From: Rhizobium bangladeshense
GTDB taxonomy: Bacteria > Pseudomonadota > Alphaproteobacteria > Rhizobiales > Rhizobiaceae
Reading direction: 5' to 3'
DNA: 64,000 bases
Assembly: GCF_001662075.1 (NCBI RefSeq)
Contig: NZ_LYPL01000006.1
Span: 1 to 64,000 of the forward strand
Part shown: piece by piece, positions 8,577 to 16,428 of the stretch
Numbering within the stretch: the first letter of the stretch is position 1
Layout: each line of letters starts with the position of its first letter
Made by a program: the position numbers and the translations under genes
Notes under the pieces: generated by a model
Told to the model about the DNA's origin: nothing
Databases searched by the model: none
What the model saw: the letters and a program-made list of their open reading frames with translations, nothing else

Positions 8577-9044
8577 TCAACGCGTCGCGCCGTAGACAAA
8601 AGCGATGCCGGCGACGATCGCCGCGGCGGTCAGCGGCTGCCGGCGTATCCGATCCTCGATGTCCTGAACGAAACTCTTCGCTTCCGCCTTTGCCAGGCGG
8701 GCCGTTCCGGACGCCAGTTCCGAGGCGGACTCCGCCATGCGGCCGGCTTCTTTCTGCAGTGCGCGCAACTCCTCGCGGTCGTAGCCGGTCGGGCGTAGGG
8801 CTTGATCGACCAGCGGATAATCTTGATCCAGCGCCGTCGGATCAGGCTCGCGCTTCACGCGCTCAGCCGCCTCGACATCGCTGCGGCCGACGGGAATGGA
8901 GGTATGGGTGACCGACACCGGATCGGATGCGGGAAACGTGTCTTCGATCGCCTTGTCGAGTTCGCCCCTTCGGGCCTGCTTTCGCTGCTCTGCCTGCTCT
9001 TTTTTCATGGATTGGACGGCAGGGGATTCGTTCGGGTTTGGCAT
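8577..9044 (-). CDS. Hypothetical membrane-anchored stress protein (ElaB/YqjD/DUF883-like)
   Basis: 155 residues from the ATG that gives MPNPNESPAVQS, chosen because AGAGGAAG lies just upstream. The upstream extension to 9134 is hydrophobic and lacks a binding site. The middle contains a charged helix, with a segment like TFPASDPVSVTHTSIP that recurs in small rhizobial proteins. The C-terminal third is an Ala/Glu/Lys helix ending in one hydrophobic segment (LTAAAIVAGIAFVYG), the layout of ElaB/YqjD proteins, which tether to the inner membrane and bind stationary-phase ribosomes in E. coli. An EcfG-like promoter precedes it. The name is by architecture only. Confidence 0.65.
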   Translation of the reverse strand: MPNPNESPAVQSMKKEQAEQRKQARRGELDKAIEDTFPASDPVSVTHTSIPVGRSDVEAAERVKREPDPTALDQDYPLVDQALRPTGYDREELRALQKEAGRMAESASELASGTARLAKAEAKSFVQDIEDRIRRQPLTAAAIVAGIAFVYGATR

Positions 9045-9076
9045 CGGGGGCTTCCTCTGTTGCAGTTTGATAAACA

Positions 9077-9101
9077 AAGCGATGACAAAGAAAGAAGTTC
9101 C
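9077..9101 (-). promoter_or_regulatory. Possible EcfG/RpoE2-type promoter
   Basis: The minus strand reads GGAAC, 16 bases, GCTT. This fits the looser form GGAAC-N18-TT described for S. meliloti RpoE2 but lacks the CG of the -10. It lies 33-57 bases upstream of the ATG at 9044, a suitable distance. Confidence 0.45.
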
Positions 9102-9334
9102 AGAAAAATGCGTCCACGCCTCAGGCAGCAACACCTTGGTAAGAAAGGCGAGAATATTACAGCCAAAGGCCGCTCGCGTTTTCTGCGCCCATCCATTTGG
9201 TAATCTGGCGCCGGACCAAAGTCCCGCCTTTTGTAGTACCTAGGTCCGGTTGCATTTAATGGTCGGAAAGGCGAAAATTCTCATGCGTCCAATAACGGTA
9301 GGAATGGCGAAGAACAGATGAACGAGGCTACGGC

Positions 9335-9829
9335 ATGACTTTCTCGAAACGCGATTTTCTGAGATCGGGCGGCAGCGCTGCCGTCGCCCTCGTTGTTGCC
9401 GCATCGCCTTTGTCGATCAATCTCGGCGGCTCCCTTCCCCATCTGGCGGTGAAGCACGCGCAGGCAAAAGATGGCAATAACGGCAATGGCGGCGGCAACA
9501 GCGGTGGCGGCGGCAATAGCGGAGGGGGTGGGAACGGCAACGGGGGAGGGAATAGCGGCGGGGGAGGAAACAGCAACGGTGGATCCGGCAACAGTGGTGG
9601 CGGAAACTCCGGCAGCAACGCGTCATCCTCCGCCGCCGCGTCGTCGAAAGACTTGGGGGCGAGAGCAACCGCGGGTTCCGACGGATCGATCAACGTTCGC
9701 CACGCGAATGGCATCACCGAGAGCCTGCGCAGCGGCCGCTATGTCATGAAGGATGCGAAAGGCAGGACGATCATAAGTCGTCAGGCGACGGCCAACGACA
9801 CCCGCCGGCTGAGCCGCTACCTTCGCTAG
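9335..9829 (+). CDS. Secreted Gly/Asn-rich low-complexity protein
   Basis: 164 residues. The N-terminus KRDFLRSGGSAAVALVVAA resembles a Tat signal with Lys-Arg in place of the twin arginines, followed by a hydrophobic core and a probable cleavage near HAQA-KDG. Residues about 47-95 are a tract of GGGNS, GGGGNS and GNGGGNS units. The last 65 residues are ordinary, with an RSGRYVMKDAKGRTIISR stretch also found at the ends of other rhizobial secreted proteins. Function is unknown; an extracellular matrix or envelope role is a guess. The stop codon is the first three bases of a dispersed-type palindrome. Low-complexity coding makes all frames look open here, but this frame has the signal peptide and a normal end. 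Confidence 0.7.
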   Translation: MTFSKRDFLRSGGSAAVALVVAASPLSINLGGSLPHLAVKHAQAKDGNNGNGGGNSGGGGNSGGGGNGNGGGNSGGGGNSNGGSGNSGGGNSGSNASSSAAASSKDLGARATAGSDGSINVRHANGITESLRSGRYVMKDAKGRTIISRQATANDTRRLSRYLR

Positions 9830-9877
9830 AGCATGACGCCGAAAGGTGTAAAGAGATTCGGACGCCATCATGCTCTA
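9827..9877. repeat. Rhizobial palindromic repeat / possible terminator
   Basis: A 51-base imperfect palindrome whose ends are TAGAGCATGA and TCATGCTCTA. The inner part contains CGCCGAAA and TTCGGACG, which also pair. I recognise this as a palindrome form scattered between rhizobial genes. Its first TAG is the stop codon of the preceding gene. It may end transcription from both sides, since the next gene on the right is on the minus strand. Confidence 0.7.
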
Positions 9878-9923
9878 ACTCTTTAATTGAGAACGGGGTT
9901 CAGATTTTCCGCCGCCGTCGGCG

Positions 9924-10547
9924 CTACCGCCGTTCGCGCCATTGCAGGGCCGCTTCGGTCCTGTTCGAGACGCCGAGTTTGCTCAGAATCTGGGTCATAT
10001 GGTGCTTCACGGTCTTTTCCTGCAAGTTGAGGCGCAAGCCGATATGCTTATTGGAAAGGCCTTGAGCGACAAGATCCATCACCTCGCGTTCCCGTGGCGT
10101 CAGACCGTTCTTGTCGGAGGCTGCGCCATTCAGCGAATTCTCCATGACCTTTGCCGACATCGTCGGCGAGATATATCGTGATCCGCTGAGGACGGTCTGG
10201 ATCGCCTCGGCGAGACCACGGGAGCCGACACCTTTGAGAACATAGCCCATCGCCCCGCGTTGCAGGGCGCCAAGCAGCGTGTCCACTTCTTCGGATACGG
10301 TCAACATCAGCACTTTCGTCGCCGGACTGTGCTCCAGGACGTCGCTGATCGCAGCCAATCCGCCGCCGGGCATCGAGACATCGAGAAGCATGACGTCGGG
10401 GCGGTTGTTCGAAGCGATCATGGCGGCGTCTTCGCTGCTGGCGCCTTCGCCGATAACCACGAAGTCGCTCATCTCCGACAAGCTGCGCGTTACGCCCTCG
10501 CGAAAAAGCGGGTGGTCGTCCACGACGCCGACGGTGATTGCTGTCAT
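9924..10547 (-). CDS. NarL/FixJ-type response regulator
   Basis: 207 residues from the ATG that gives MTAITVGVVDDHP, five bases after the kinase stop. A start 15 bases upstream would overlap the kinase. The receiver domain (1-120) has acidic pair Asp10/Asp11, phosphoacceptor Asp56 (LLDVSMPGG) and Lys105. The C-terminal LuxR helix-turn-helix is at about 144-200 (LTPREREVMDLVAQGLSNKHIG). It should be phosphorylated by the adjacent kinase and bind DNA as a dimer. No target is evident. It is translationally coupled to or at least co-transcribed with the kinase. Confidence 0.92.
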   Translation of the reverse strand: MTAITVGVVDDHPLFREGVTRSLSEMSDFVVIGEGASSEDAAMIASNNRPDVMLLDVSMPGGGLAAISDVLEHSPATKVLMLTVSEEVDTLLGALQRGAMGYVLKGVGSRGLAEAIQTVLSGSRYISPTMSAKVMENSLNGAASDKNGLTPREREVMDLVAQGLSNKHIGLRLNLQEKTVKHHMTQILSKLGVSNRTEAALQWRERR

Positions 10548-10551
10548 CTCT

Positions 10552-11940
10552 CTAGTCTCCAACTTCCATAGGCTCGAAGGTCATGGTCACGGTCGTTCCT
10601 CCTTCGCCTGTCTTGATATCGAAGGATCCCCCCAGGCTCTCGATGCGCTCGCGAAGCCCCACCAGGCCGAGGCTTGTCGGCCTCACTTCCGCCGGGTCGA
10701 AACCATCGCCACGATCGCTGACCTCGACACTGACATGACCGTTGTGCGACACGGCTTTCACGGTCTGCTCAACACCGCCGCCGTGGCGATAGGCGTTGTT
10801 CAGGGCTTCCTGGATGAAGCGATAGATACAGATCTTTACGGCAGTCGCGAGTTCGGGTCCATCCTCGTCGATAATTGTTTCGACAAGCGTTTCGGTCTTG
10901 TGCTGATGCGCTTCGACGACCCGCATCACGATCTCGCCGATCGTGGATTTTTCGATCTGCGGCAGCACCAATCCGCTGCAGATATTGCGGATCTCCGTCA
11001 TCGCCTCGGCCAGGCTCGAGCGGATCCAGGCAAGTTCCTTTTCCCGGGCTTCCGGTTTGGTAGACGCGTTGATCAAGAGATCGCTGTCGAGTCGCAGTGA
11101 AGCATAGGCGATGTGCTGTGCCGGCCCGTCGTGCAGATCGGCGCCGATGCTGCGCAGATATGTTTCGTTCAGTGCCGCCACCCGTTGCGAGGCGCGCTGC
11201 AGCCGCCGCTGGAGCCCGCGATTTTCGGAGAGCAGCGCCGACAATTCCGTCACCCGTTCTTTGAGATCCTTGCGCTGCGCCTCTATCGTGCGGCTGCCCC
11301 GAAATACCAGAGCGGAGAGAACGAGGAAAAACACCCCCGTGAGGGCTGCAACCGCGCCCCAGCTCCGCAGCCTCGCACGTGCCAGACTGTTGGCGAGACC
11401 CTCCGCCGTCTCGTAGAATTCGAGCACGGCGACCGCCTGGCCCGACCACGGCTGCAGAACCGGGTTGTAGATTTCCATCAACGGCTTGCCGAGCGCGCGC
11501 TCGACGCCGCTTTCCGGGTCTTCGGCGATCTCGTAGCGCGCAACGAGCGACCCGGCGAATGCCTTCTGCAGCTTGTCGCTTACGGGAAACTTCTGGCCCA
11601 CCAGTTCTTTCACGTTCGAATAGAGAATGGTGCCGTCGTTTCGCCACAGCTTGAACGAGATAAGGCGCCTGCCGAGCGCGCCCTGGCCGAGCGTCTCGTC
11701 CAGCGCCTGGGCGGTGCCTTCATCCAATAGCGATTCCGTTTGCATGTCGGGAAGCAGCGGCGCCACGACGCTGTCGACGTAGAGCGCCGTTGCCGCGCCG
11801 GAATTATGAATGACGGCTTCCTCGATCAGATGGGTCACGAGAACACCGACCAGAAACATGACGGCGATCGAGACCAAGCCGCCCGCGATGAAAAATTGGG
11901 AGGCGAGTGAGCGGGCATTCCAGCGGCGAAGCCAATTCAT
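10552..11940 (-). CDS. Membrane sensor histidine kinase of the NarX/DegS (HisKA_3) type
   Basis: 462 residues. Transmembrane segments are at about 15-38 and 194-214 and flank a periplasmic sensor of about 155 residues with no known ligand motif. A coiled linker (218-262) leads to the HisKA_3 dimerisation block with phosphoacceptor His270 (LHDGPAQHIAYASLRL). The HATPase_c domain shows the N box at 378-388 (EALNNAYRHGG), DRGDGF at 409-414 and SLGLVGLRERI. The partner regulator follows immediately. Its place inside a block with stress-type promoters suggests a role in an envelope or stress response, which is inference. Confidence 0.92.
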   Translation of the reverse strand: MNWLRRWNARSLASQFFIAGGLVSIAVMFLVGVLVTHLIEEAVIHNSGAATALYVDSVVAPLLPDMQTESLLDEGTAQALDETLGQGALGRRLISFKLWRNDGTILYSNVKELVGQKFPVSDKLQKAFAGSLVARYEIAEDPESGVERALGKPLMEIYNPVLQPWSGQAVAVLEFYETAEGLANSLARARLRSWGAVAALTGVFFLVLSALVFRGSRTIEAQRKDLKERVTELSALLSENRGLQRRLQRASQRVAALNETYLRSIGADLHDGPAQHIAYASLRLDSDLLINASTKPEAREKELAWIRSSLAEAMTEIRNICSGLVLPQIEKSTIGEIVMRVVEAHQHKTETLVETIIDEDGPELATAVKICIYRFIQEALNNAYRHGGGVEQTVKAVSHNGHVSVEVSDRGDGFDPAEVRPTSLGLVGLRERIESLGGSFDIKTGEGGTTVTMTFEPMEVGD

Positions 11941-12003
11941 TTTGATACCGGCAAGTGATTTGCCGACTAACCTACAGCGTCTTTAGAGTTTTTCCAGACA
12001 GGA

Positions 12004-12180
12004 TCAGGGCAGATTCCTGGTATCGAAGACCTCGGCGCCTCTGATGCTCTCGGTCAACCGGAAGCCGTCGCCTGACATGGCTGCGCCGAAGGCATAGAGA
12101 AGGCCGGCCAGAACGACGACGAGAGCGATGACGGAGACGTTCCAGGCGTCATTCACATGGGATCTGTTATTGCGGTTCAT
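12004..12180 (-). CDS. Small single-pass membrane protein behind an EcfG-type promoter
   Basis: 58 residues from an ATG preceded by GAAGGAGA. An N-terminal hydrophilic stretch (MNRNNRSHVNDAWN) precedes one membrane helix (VSVIALVVVLAGLLYAFGAA) and a short C-terminal tail. Longer in-frame extensions upstream carry Arg-rich sequence with no binding site. No family is recognised. A perfect EcfG promoter is 27-51 bases upstream of the ATG, so it is very likely a general-stress gene. Confidence 0.72.
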   Translation of the reverse strand: MNRNNRSHVNDAWNVSVIALVVVLAGLLYAFGAAMSGDGFRLTESIRGAEVFDTRNLP

Positions 12181-12206
12181 GTGCGGATCTCCTTCCGTGT
12201 CTTTCA

Positions 12207-12231
12207 AACGACGCCGCCAGGCCCCCGTTCC
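12207..12231 (-). promoter_or_regulatory. EcfG-type promoter
   Basis: The minus strand reads GGAAC, 16 bases, CGTT, an exact consensus match. It is 27 bases from the start codon of the 58-residue membrane protein, so the implied leader is about 20 bases and contains the ribosome binding site. Confidence 0.8.
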
Positions 12232-12341
12232 ACGCCGGGGACTTCGGTCGAAGAGGGTTGGGACCATGGTCCGACTACGGTGGACAATGGCCGATTCAGC
12301 CATATTTTCCGTTCGACGGAGTTGGTTTCGGAGACGCATGC

Positions 12342-13193
12342 GTGACAATTTCTGCGGACATCGAAGGCGGCGCAGATGCCGCATTTTCCACCTCTCCAAC
12401 ACCGTTCGGGGAGGGCGTAGCCGACCTTTACCAAGCGCTTCTCGTGCCGATCCTCTTCGAACCCTATGCGTTGGAGATGGCGAACGTCGCCGAACGGCTA
12501 AAACCCGTTAGCGTGCTCGAAGTCGCGGCGGGGACCGGCGCCTTGACACGTGCTCTGCGCGCCAGGCTCGATCCGGCGGCCGAGATCGTCGCCACCGATC
12601 TCAGCCAGGCAATGATCGACGTCGGCGCCCCGTCCTTGACGCTGTCGCGGACCCATTGGATGCATGCGGACGCGCAAAACTTGCCCTTCGCCCACGCAAT
12701 GTTCGATCTCGTCATCTGTCAGTTCGGCGTCATGTTCTTTCCCGACAAGCCGAAGGCCTATGGCGAGGCGAAAAGAGTTTTGCGGAGCGGCGGCCATTTC
12801 CTGTTTTCGACATGGGATTCGCTTGCGGCCAACGACTTCGCAAGATGTGTGGACGAATGTCTGAGAAGGCTCTTTCCGTCCGATCCCCCGGATTTCCTCG
12901 AACGTTTGCCATACTCCTATTTTGACCCCGGAGCGATCAAGCCACAGGTTTCGTCGGCGGGATTCGAGACGGTTTCCTGTGATCGGGTGACGTTGGCCTC
13001 GGTCGCGGCCACCGCCCACGACGTTGCGGCGGCATTCTGCAAGGGTTCGCCGCTCAGAGGAGAGATCGAGGGGCGGTCGCCGGAGCGCATGTCCGAGATC
13101 GTTGATGAGGTGGCGGAGCAGGTAGCGTCGCGCTACGGCGCGAGCCCTTGCGGAGACATGAGCGCGTTCATCGTCGCCGGCCGCCTTCCGTAA
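12342..13193 (+). CDS. Class I SAM-dependent methyltransferase (Methyltransf_11 type)
   Basis: 283 residues from a GTG with GGAG eight bases upstream. An open TTG start at 12258 would give 311 residues but lacks a binding site and overlaps the divergent promoter. Motif I is VLEVAAGTGALTRAL, followed by an acidic strand end (IVATDLSQAMID), motif II region (HADAQNLPF) and FDLVICQFGVMFF. It matches the small-molecule methyltransferases related to UbiE. The substrate is unknown. It is divergent from the 58-residue stress gene and ends 59 bases before a convergent gene. Confidence 0.85.
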   Translation: MTISADIEGGADAAFSTSPTPFGEGVADLYQALLVPILFEPYALEMANVAERLKPVSVLEVAAGTGALTRALRARLDPAAEIVATDLSQAMIDVGAPSLTLSRTHWMHADAQNLPFAHAMFDLVICQFGVMFFPDKPKAYGEAKRVLRSGGHFLFSTWDSLAANDFARCVDECLRRLFPSDPPDFLERLPYSYFDPGAIKPQVSSAGFETVSCDRVTLASVAATAHDVAAAFCKGSPLRGEIEGRSPERMSEIVDEVAEQVASRYGASPCGDMSAFIVAGRLP

Positions 13194-13252
13194 CTGTTCC
13201 AGCCGCAGATCAAAATGCAGAGCGCACCGCCTGATCGGCGCGGAGGCTTTGA

Positions 13253-13525
13253 TTAAGGGACCATCGAGTAGTTTGTACGGGAGGGTTCGTGCATCGCGTC
13301 GATGACGTGCTGCTCGATCTCGATACAGGTCTCGTCATATTCCCGCACCAGCTTCAGATTGAACCGTCGCCGCCGAAGGCGATCGCGTGCTTCGACCGCC
13401 ATCTGATAGGCCTCGAAAAGCTCGAGTTGCCAGGGCTCGCGCGCCTCCATGATCAGCGTCCGTATCTGCGGCAGGCGCATCGCCAGGCGCCTGCGTCCGG
13501 CTTCCCGGCGGTTGGATCGTGTCAT
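13253..13525 (-). CDS. Hypothetical basic protein
   Basis: 90 residues, with AGGAG 12 bases upstream of the ATG. It is strongly charged, with Arg clusters (SNRREAGRRR, RDRLRRRRF), probably all-helical, with no membrane segment and no cysteine. I do not recognise a family. It lies between the methyltransferase and the DUF1236 gene and is convergent to the former. Confidence 0.6.
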   Translation of the reverse strand: MTRSNRREAGRRRLAMRLPQIRTLIMEAREPWQLELFEAYQMAVEARDRLRRRRFNLKLVREYDETCIEIEQHVIDAMHEPSRTNYSMVP

Positions 13526-13647
13526 CTCCCTCAGTCTCCTGCCATGCCCACGCGGAGCCCCTGCGATCCTTAAATAGCGCCGGCGACGATTATTGAAATG
13601 GGTTTCGGACCAAGGGCCGGGACCCCTCAGACTGAGGTCCGAGACCC

Positions 13648-13672
13648 GGAACGACCCGGTGCGCAGCTAGTT
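13648..13672 (+). promoter_or_regulatory. Probable EcfG-type promoter of the DUF1236 gene
   Basis: GGAAC, 16 bases, AGTT: one mismatch to the GGAAC-N16-CGTT consensus. It ends 48 bases before the ATG of the DUF1236 gene at 13721. Confidence 0.55.
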
Positions 13673-13720
13673 GGTCTGGCAGCGGTCGCGAAGGCCGTGT
13701 TGTAACAGAAGGAGGAAAAT

Positions 13721-14119
13721 ATGCTCTTGAAGCTTATTGCCGGCGCGGCAACCGCCGTGTCCCTGATGTCGGGCGTCGCATTCGCCCAGTCCTCGACCGT
13801 CAACGGGGCGGCGGGCGGCGCTGTCACGGGAGCGATCGTCGGTGGTCCCGCCGGCGCTGCTATCGGCGGCGTTGCCGGCGCAGTTGTCGGCACGGCGATC
13901 GATCCGCCGCCGGAAAAGGTCGTCACCTATGTCCGCGAAGCTCCGGCACCGTCTGCGCGCGTGGTGGTGAAGGAAAAAGTTGTCGTCGGCCAGCCGTTGC
14001 CGGAAACGGTCGTCGTGACGCCTATCCCGGACGACCCGACATATGCTTACGCGGTGGTCAATGACCAGCGCGTCATAGTCGAACCGTCGTCTCGCAAGGT
14101 GATCCAGGTTATCAAGTGA
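13721..14119 (+). CDS. DUF1236 secreted protein with glycine-zipper-like segment
   Basis: 132 residues, with AGGAGGA just upstream of the ATG. A signal peptide (MLLKLIAGAATAVSLMSG, cleavage after AFA) is followed by an Ala/Gly/Val segment at about 30-58 (GAIVGGPAGAAIGG and so on) resembling a glycine zipper. The C-terminus has the DUF1236 motif: YAYAVVNDQRVIVEPSSRKV near residues 107-126. DUF1236 proteins are periplasmic or surface proteins of Rhizobiales without a proven function. A second DUF1236 gene follows and the promoter looks like a stress type. Confidence 0.88.
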   Translation: MLLKLIAGAATAVSLMSGVAFAQSSTVNGAAGGAVTGAIVGGPAGAAIGGVAGAVVGTAIDPPPEKVVTYVREAPAPSARVVVKEKVVVGQPLPETVVVTPIPDDPTYAYAVVNDQRVIVEPSSRKVIQVIK

Positions 14120-14232
14120 CCTGATCGTACACGCGGCTCTTCCGCGTCTTGCTTCCGAAAATCATCTTTCAGAACCAGCCGCACGATGGACGGCAGCGTC
14201 GTCGTGCGGCCGAAAAAAGCAGAGAGATCGTT

Positions 14233-15099
14233 ATGAAGACCAAGACATTTGCCGTCCTGATGACAGCACTCTCGATCGGCGTTTCGCCGGTTGGCCTCAT
14301 CTCCGCCTCGGCGCAGGATGCGCCGATCATCCCGAAGAAGGGTGCCGCTCAAGGCGGCCAGTCCGGCGGCGCTACGACTGAGCAGCCGGATTCCGGCGCC
14401 GCCGCGCCGGGCGGCACGGGCACAGCAACTGACCCGGGTACAGCAACTGACCCGGGCACAGCGACTGATCAGGGTACGCAGCAGCCTTCCAGCTCCGGCG
14501 GAAACTCGTCGGGTGCATCCTCTGGAACCACCACGGAGGGATCCTCTGGCCAGGCGACCGATCCCGGCGCCAAGACGCAGTCGGATGCGAAGACACAGAG
14601 CGGAGGCTCCGGCGAAGCCGGCTCGGATGGAACTTCGGACAGCTCGAAGACGACCGATCCCGGCCAACCTTCGACGGAAAGCCAGCAGCCTGCCGGCAGC
14701 AAGGATGCCGGCACATCGACTGGCGCCGGCGAAACCCAGAAGTCGGGCGAGGCGAAGCCTTCCGGCGGTTCGACCGAGACGCAGTCGAACAGCAACACCT
14801 CGGTCGACAGCGGCAAGTCCCAGACGAACACCACCACCAACGTGAACATCTCGGTCGAGCAGCAGACGGAAATCCGCAGCGTCGTGAAGGAGGTTCACGT
14901 CGAGCCGGTTCGGGAGACCGATTTCACTGTCTCGGTTGGTACCACCATCCCGAAGAAGATCAGGCTTGAACCGCTGCCGCCGCGGATCGTCGAGATCGTG
15001 CCGCAGTACAGGGCCTATCGTTTCTTCATCCTGGCGGACGGCCGGATCGTCATCGTCGATCCCTCGTCGTTCTCCATCGTCTACATCATCTCGGCGTAG
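14233..15099 (+). CDS. DUF1236 secreted protein with long Ser/Thr/Gly/Pro linker
   Basis: 288 residues from the ATG giving MKTKTFAVLMTALSIG, a signal peptide ending near SASAQD. Residues about 30-195 are low-complexity and rich in Gly, Ser, Thr and Gln, and include three copies of a six-residue unit ATDPGT. The C-terminal 60 residues hold the DUF1236 core (YRAYRFFILADGRIVIVDPS), parallel to the preceding gene. The long linker suggests a surface-exposed or wall-spanning protein. It is probably in the same transcription unit as the genes at 15153 and 15314. Confidence 0.85.
   Translation: MKTKTFAVLMTALSIGVSPVGLISASAQDAPIIPKKGAAQGGQSGGATTEQPDSGAAAPGGTGTATDPGTATDPGTATDQGTQQPSSSGGNSSGASSGTTTEGSSGQATDPGAKTQSDAKTQSGGSGEAGSDGTSDSSKTTDPGQPSTESQQPAGSKDAGTSTGAGETQKSGEAKPSGGSTETQSNSNTSVDSGKSQTNTTTNVNISVEQQTEIRSVVKEVHVEPVRETDFTVSVGTTIPKKIRLEPLPPRIVEIVPQYRAYRFFILADGRIVIVDPSSFSIVYIISA
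14422..14475 (+). repeat. Three 18-base tandem repeats inside the DUF1236 gene
   Basis: Units begin at 14422, 14440 and 14458 with ACAGCAACTGACCCGGGT or close variants. The first two differ by one base and the third by three, so copy number could vary between strains without shifting the frame. Confidence 0.85.
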
Positions 15100-15152
15100 A
15101 GCGCCGCGATGCCCGGCGGCCATCTGTGCCGCCGGGACCAGGGAGAAGGACT

Positions 15153-15317
15153 ATGATCTATTCCGAAGAAAAATCCGCTGGCCTGGCCGTGCCGCTGATC
15201 GCTATCCTGCTCGCAATCGCCGGCATTCTCGCCGCCCTTGTCGCCACCGGCGGCCACAGCAGTGCCGGGCCGCGCGTTTGGGTTCCCCAGGCAGAGCAGC
15301 AGGGGGCGGGCCAATGA
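15153..15317 (+). CDS. Small single-pass membrane protein
   Basis: 54 residues, with GGGAGAAGGA immediately upstream of the ATG. One membrane helix (AVPLIAILLAIAGILAALVA) is followed by a Gly/Gln-rich tail. The stop overlaps the next start (ATGA), so it is translationally coupled to the BA14K gene. No family is recognised. Confidence 0.75.
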   Translation: MIYSEEKSAGLAVPLIAILLAIAGILAALVATGGHSSAGPRVWVPQAEQQGAGQ

Positions 15318-15895
15318 ACGCCGTTGCATCCGTCGCCTTCGGCATCGTCAGTTCGGTTGGCGCCTGTTTGGCCGCGGTATCGGTTGCCTCGCACGTCGTG
15401 GCGGATTCCGAACCGCACGCTTTCCCGGAATTGGCCGCGGGTGATCTCTGGACGGCGAGCCCGGTGAAAATCGATCCTCGCCAACAGCATTATGAAAGAA
15501 TTGCCCCGCTCTATTCCAGCTATGTCACCGAAGCGCCGGCGACCGTGGCGTCAAGGACAACGGCGCAGCCCGCTCGCCCGGCGAGCAAGCTGCAGACGCC
15601 GAAGCCAGAATTGTCCCTCCAGCATCACGCCTGGTGCGCGCAGCGCTACCGCTCCTTCGATCCGGCGACCAATAGCTACCGATCCTACAGCGGCGAGACC
15701 CGCGAATGCTCTTCGCCGTTTCAGCAGAATGTCGCCGAAAGCGATGACGGCGGCGGTATCAAAGTGAATGCGCAGGCAGCTGCCCGATGCGCCGCTCGCT
15801 ATCGATCATACCGGCCGGAAGACAATAGTTTTCAACCCTGGGACGGACCGCGGCGAAGCTGCGACATGTCGGATCTGGTCGCGACCAGCAACTAG
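15314..15895 (+). CDS. BA14K-like secreted protein
   Basis: 193 residues. The N-terminus MNAVASVAFGIVSSVGACLA is a signal peptide or anchor. Two tandem BA14K-type modules follow: HHAWCAQRYRSFDPATNSY near 111-129 and ARCAARYRSYRPEDNSF near 157-173. Each has a Cys, the aromatic YRS(F/Y)-P-N/D-S pattern and a second Cys about 25 residues later. BA14K of Brucella is an immunoreactive, lectin-like protein. Two copies in one chain is notable. The gene overlaps the preceding one by four bases and probably belongs to the same envelope unit as the DUF1236 genes. Confidence 0.82.
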   Translation: MNAVASVAFGIVSSVGACLAAVSVASHVVADSEPHAFPELAAGDLWTASPVKIDPRQQHYERIAPLYSSYVTEAPATVASRTTAQPARPASKLQTPKPELSLQHHAWCAQRYRSFDPATNSYRSYSGETRECSSPFQQNVAESDDGGGIKVNAQAAARCAARYRSYRPEDNSFQPWDGPRRSCDMSDLVATSN

Positions 15896-16010
15896 CCAAT
15901 GGCCGCGGTGAGGCGTACGAAATCGCGCGGAGCGGGCAGGCCAGACTAAAGTCCGTGTTGTAATCGTACCGGTTGTGATATCCGGTTGTATTTGAGGGCG
16001 GAGAGTGGGG

Positions 16011-16325
16011 ATGGCGACGACGCTGATAGCAGAAATCCACCAGGCGCAGACAAGGCTTCCGTTCCTGAGCAGGGCGGAGCGGGGAGCCCTTATCATGCGC
16101 ATCCTTCGTGAGCTGAAGACGCTGCGTCAGGAGGTTCTCGGAAACATGCCGGCCGATCGCTGTGTCTGGATCGACAAGCTTATTGCATCGGTCTCCTCGA
16201 CGATATCGGAAATCGTCACCATGCAGGACGCAGAGTTCAATCGGGTTCTGAACGAGTTCGAGAAGCTCATGGCGACGCTGCATAACATTTCCCACCCTGA
16301 AAAGCCGTCGAAGACGGTTCACTAG
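16011..16325 (+). CDS. Hypothetical helical protein
   Basis: 104 residues from an ATG seven bases after GGAG; a GTG six bases upstream is a possible alternative. It is predicted to be all-helical, with an even mix of charged and hydrophobic residues, a single Cys (residue 49) and no membrane segment. No family is recognised. Confidence 0.62.
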   Translation: MATTLIAEIHQAQTRLPFLSRAERGALIMRILRELKTLRQEVLGNMPADRCVWIDKLIASVSSTISEIVTMQDAEFNRVLNEFEKLMATLHNISHPEKPSKTVH

Positions 16326-16428
16326 CTTCGGCCCTGGCAATGACGGGACGGGTGACCCTTTCAATGTGACCTGTACGGCGGCCCACTGCGCTTGGAAACC
16401 GATCCCGGTGCGCAAGCGTTCTCCTCGC

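Noticed and set aside
9471..9660. Gly/Asn repeat tract as a CRISPR or tandem-repeat array
   Set aside because: The repeats are short, irregular codon runs inside a signal-peptide-bearing coding frame; there are no spacers of constant length.
14178..14210. Hairpin GCCGCACGA/TCGTGCGGC between the DUF1236 genes as an intrinsic terminator
   Set aside because: It is followed by A residues, not T residues, on the coding strand, so it does not fit an intrinsic terminator for the upstream gene.
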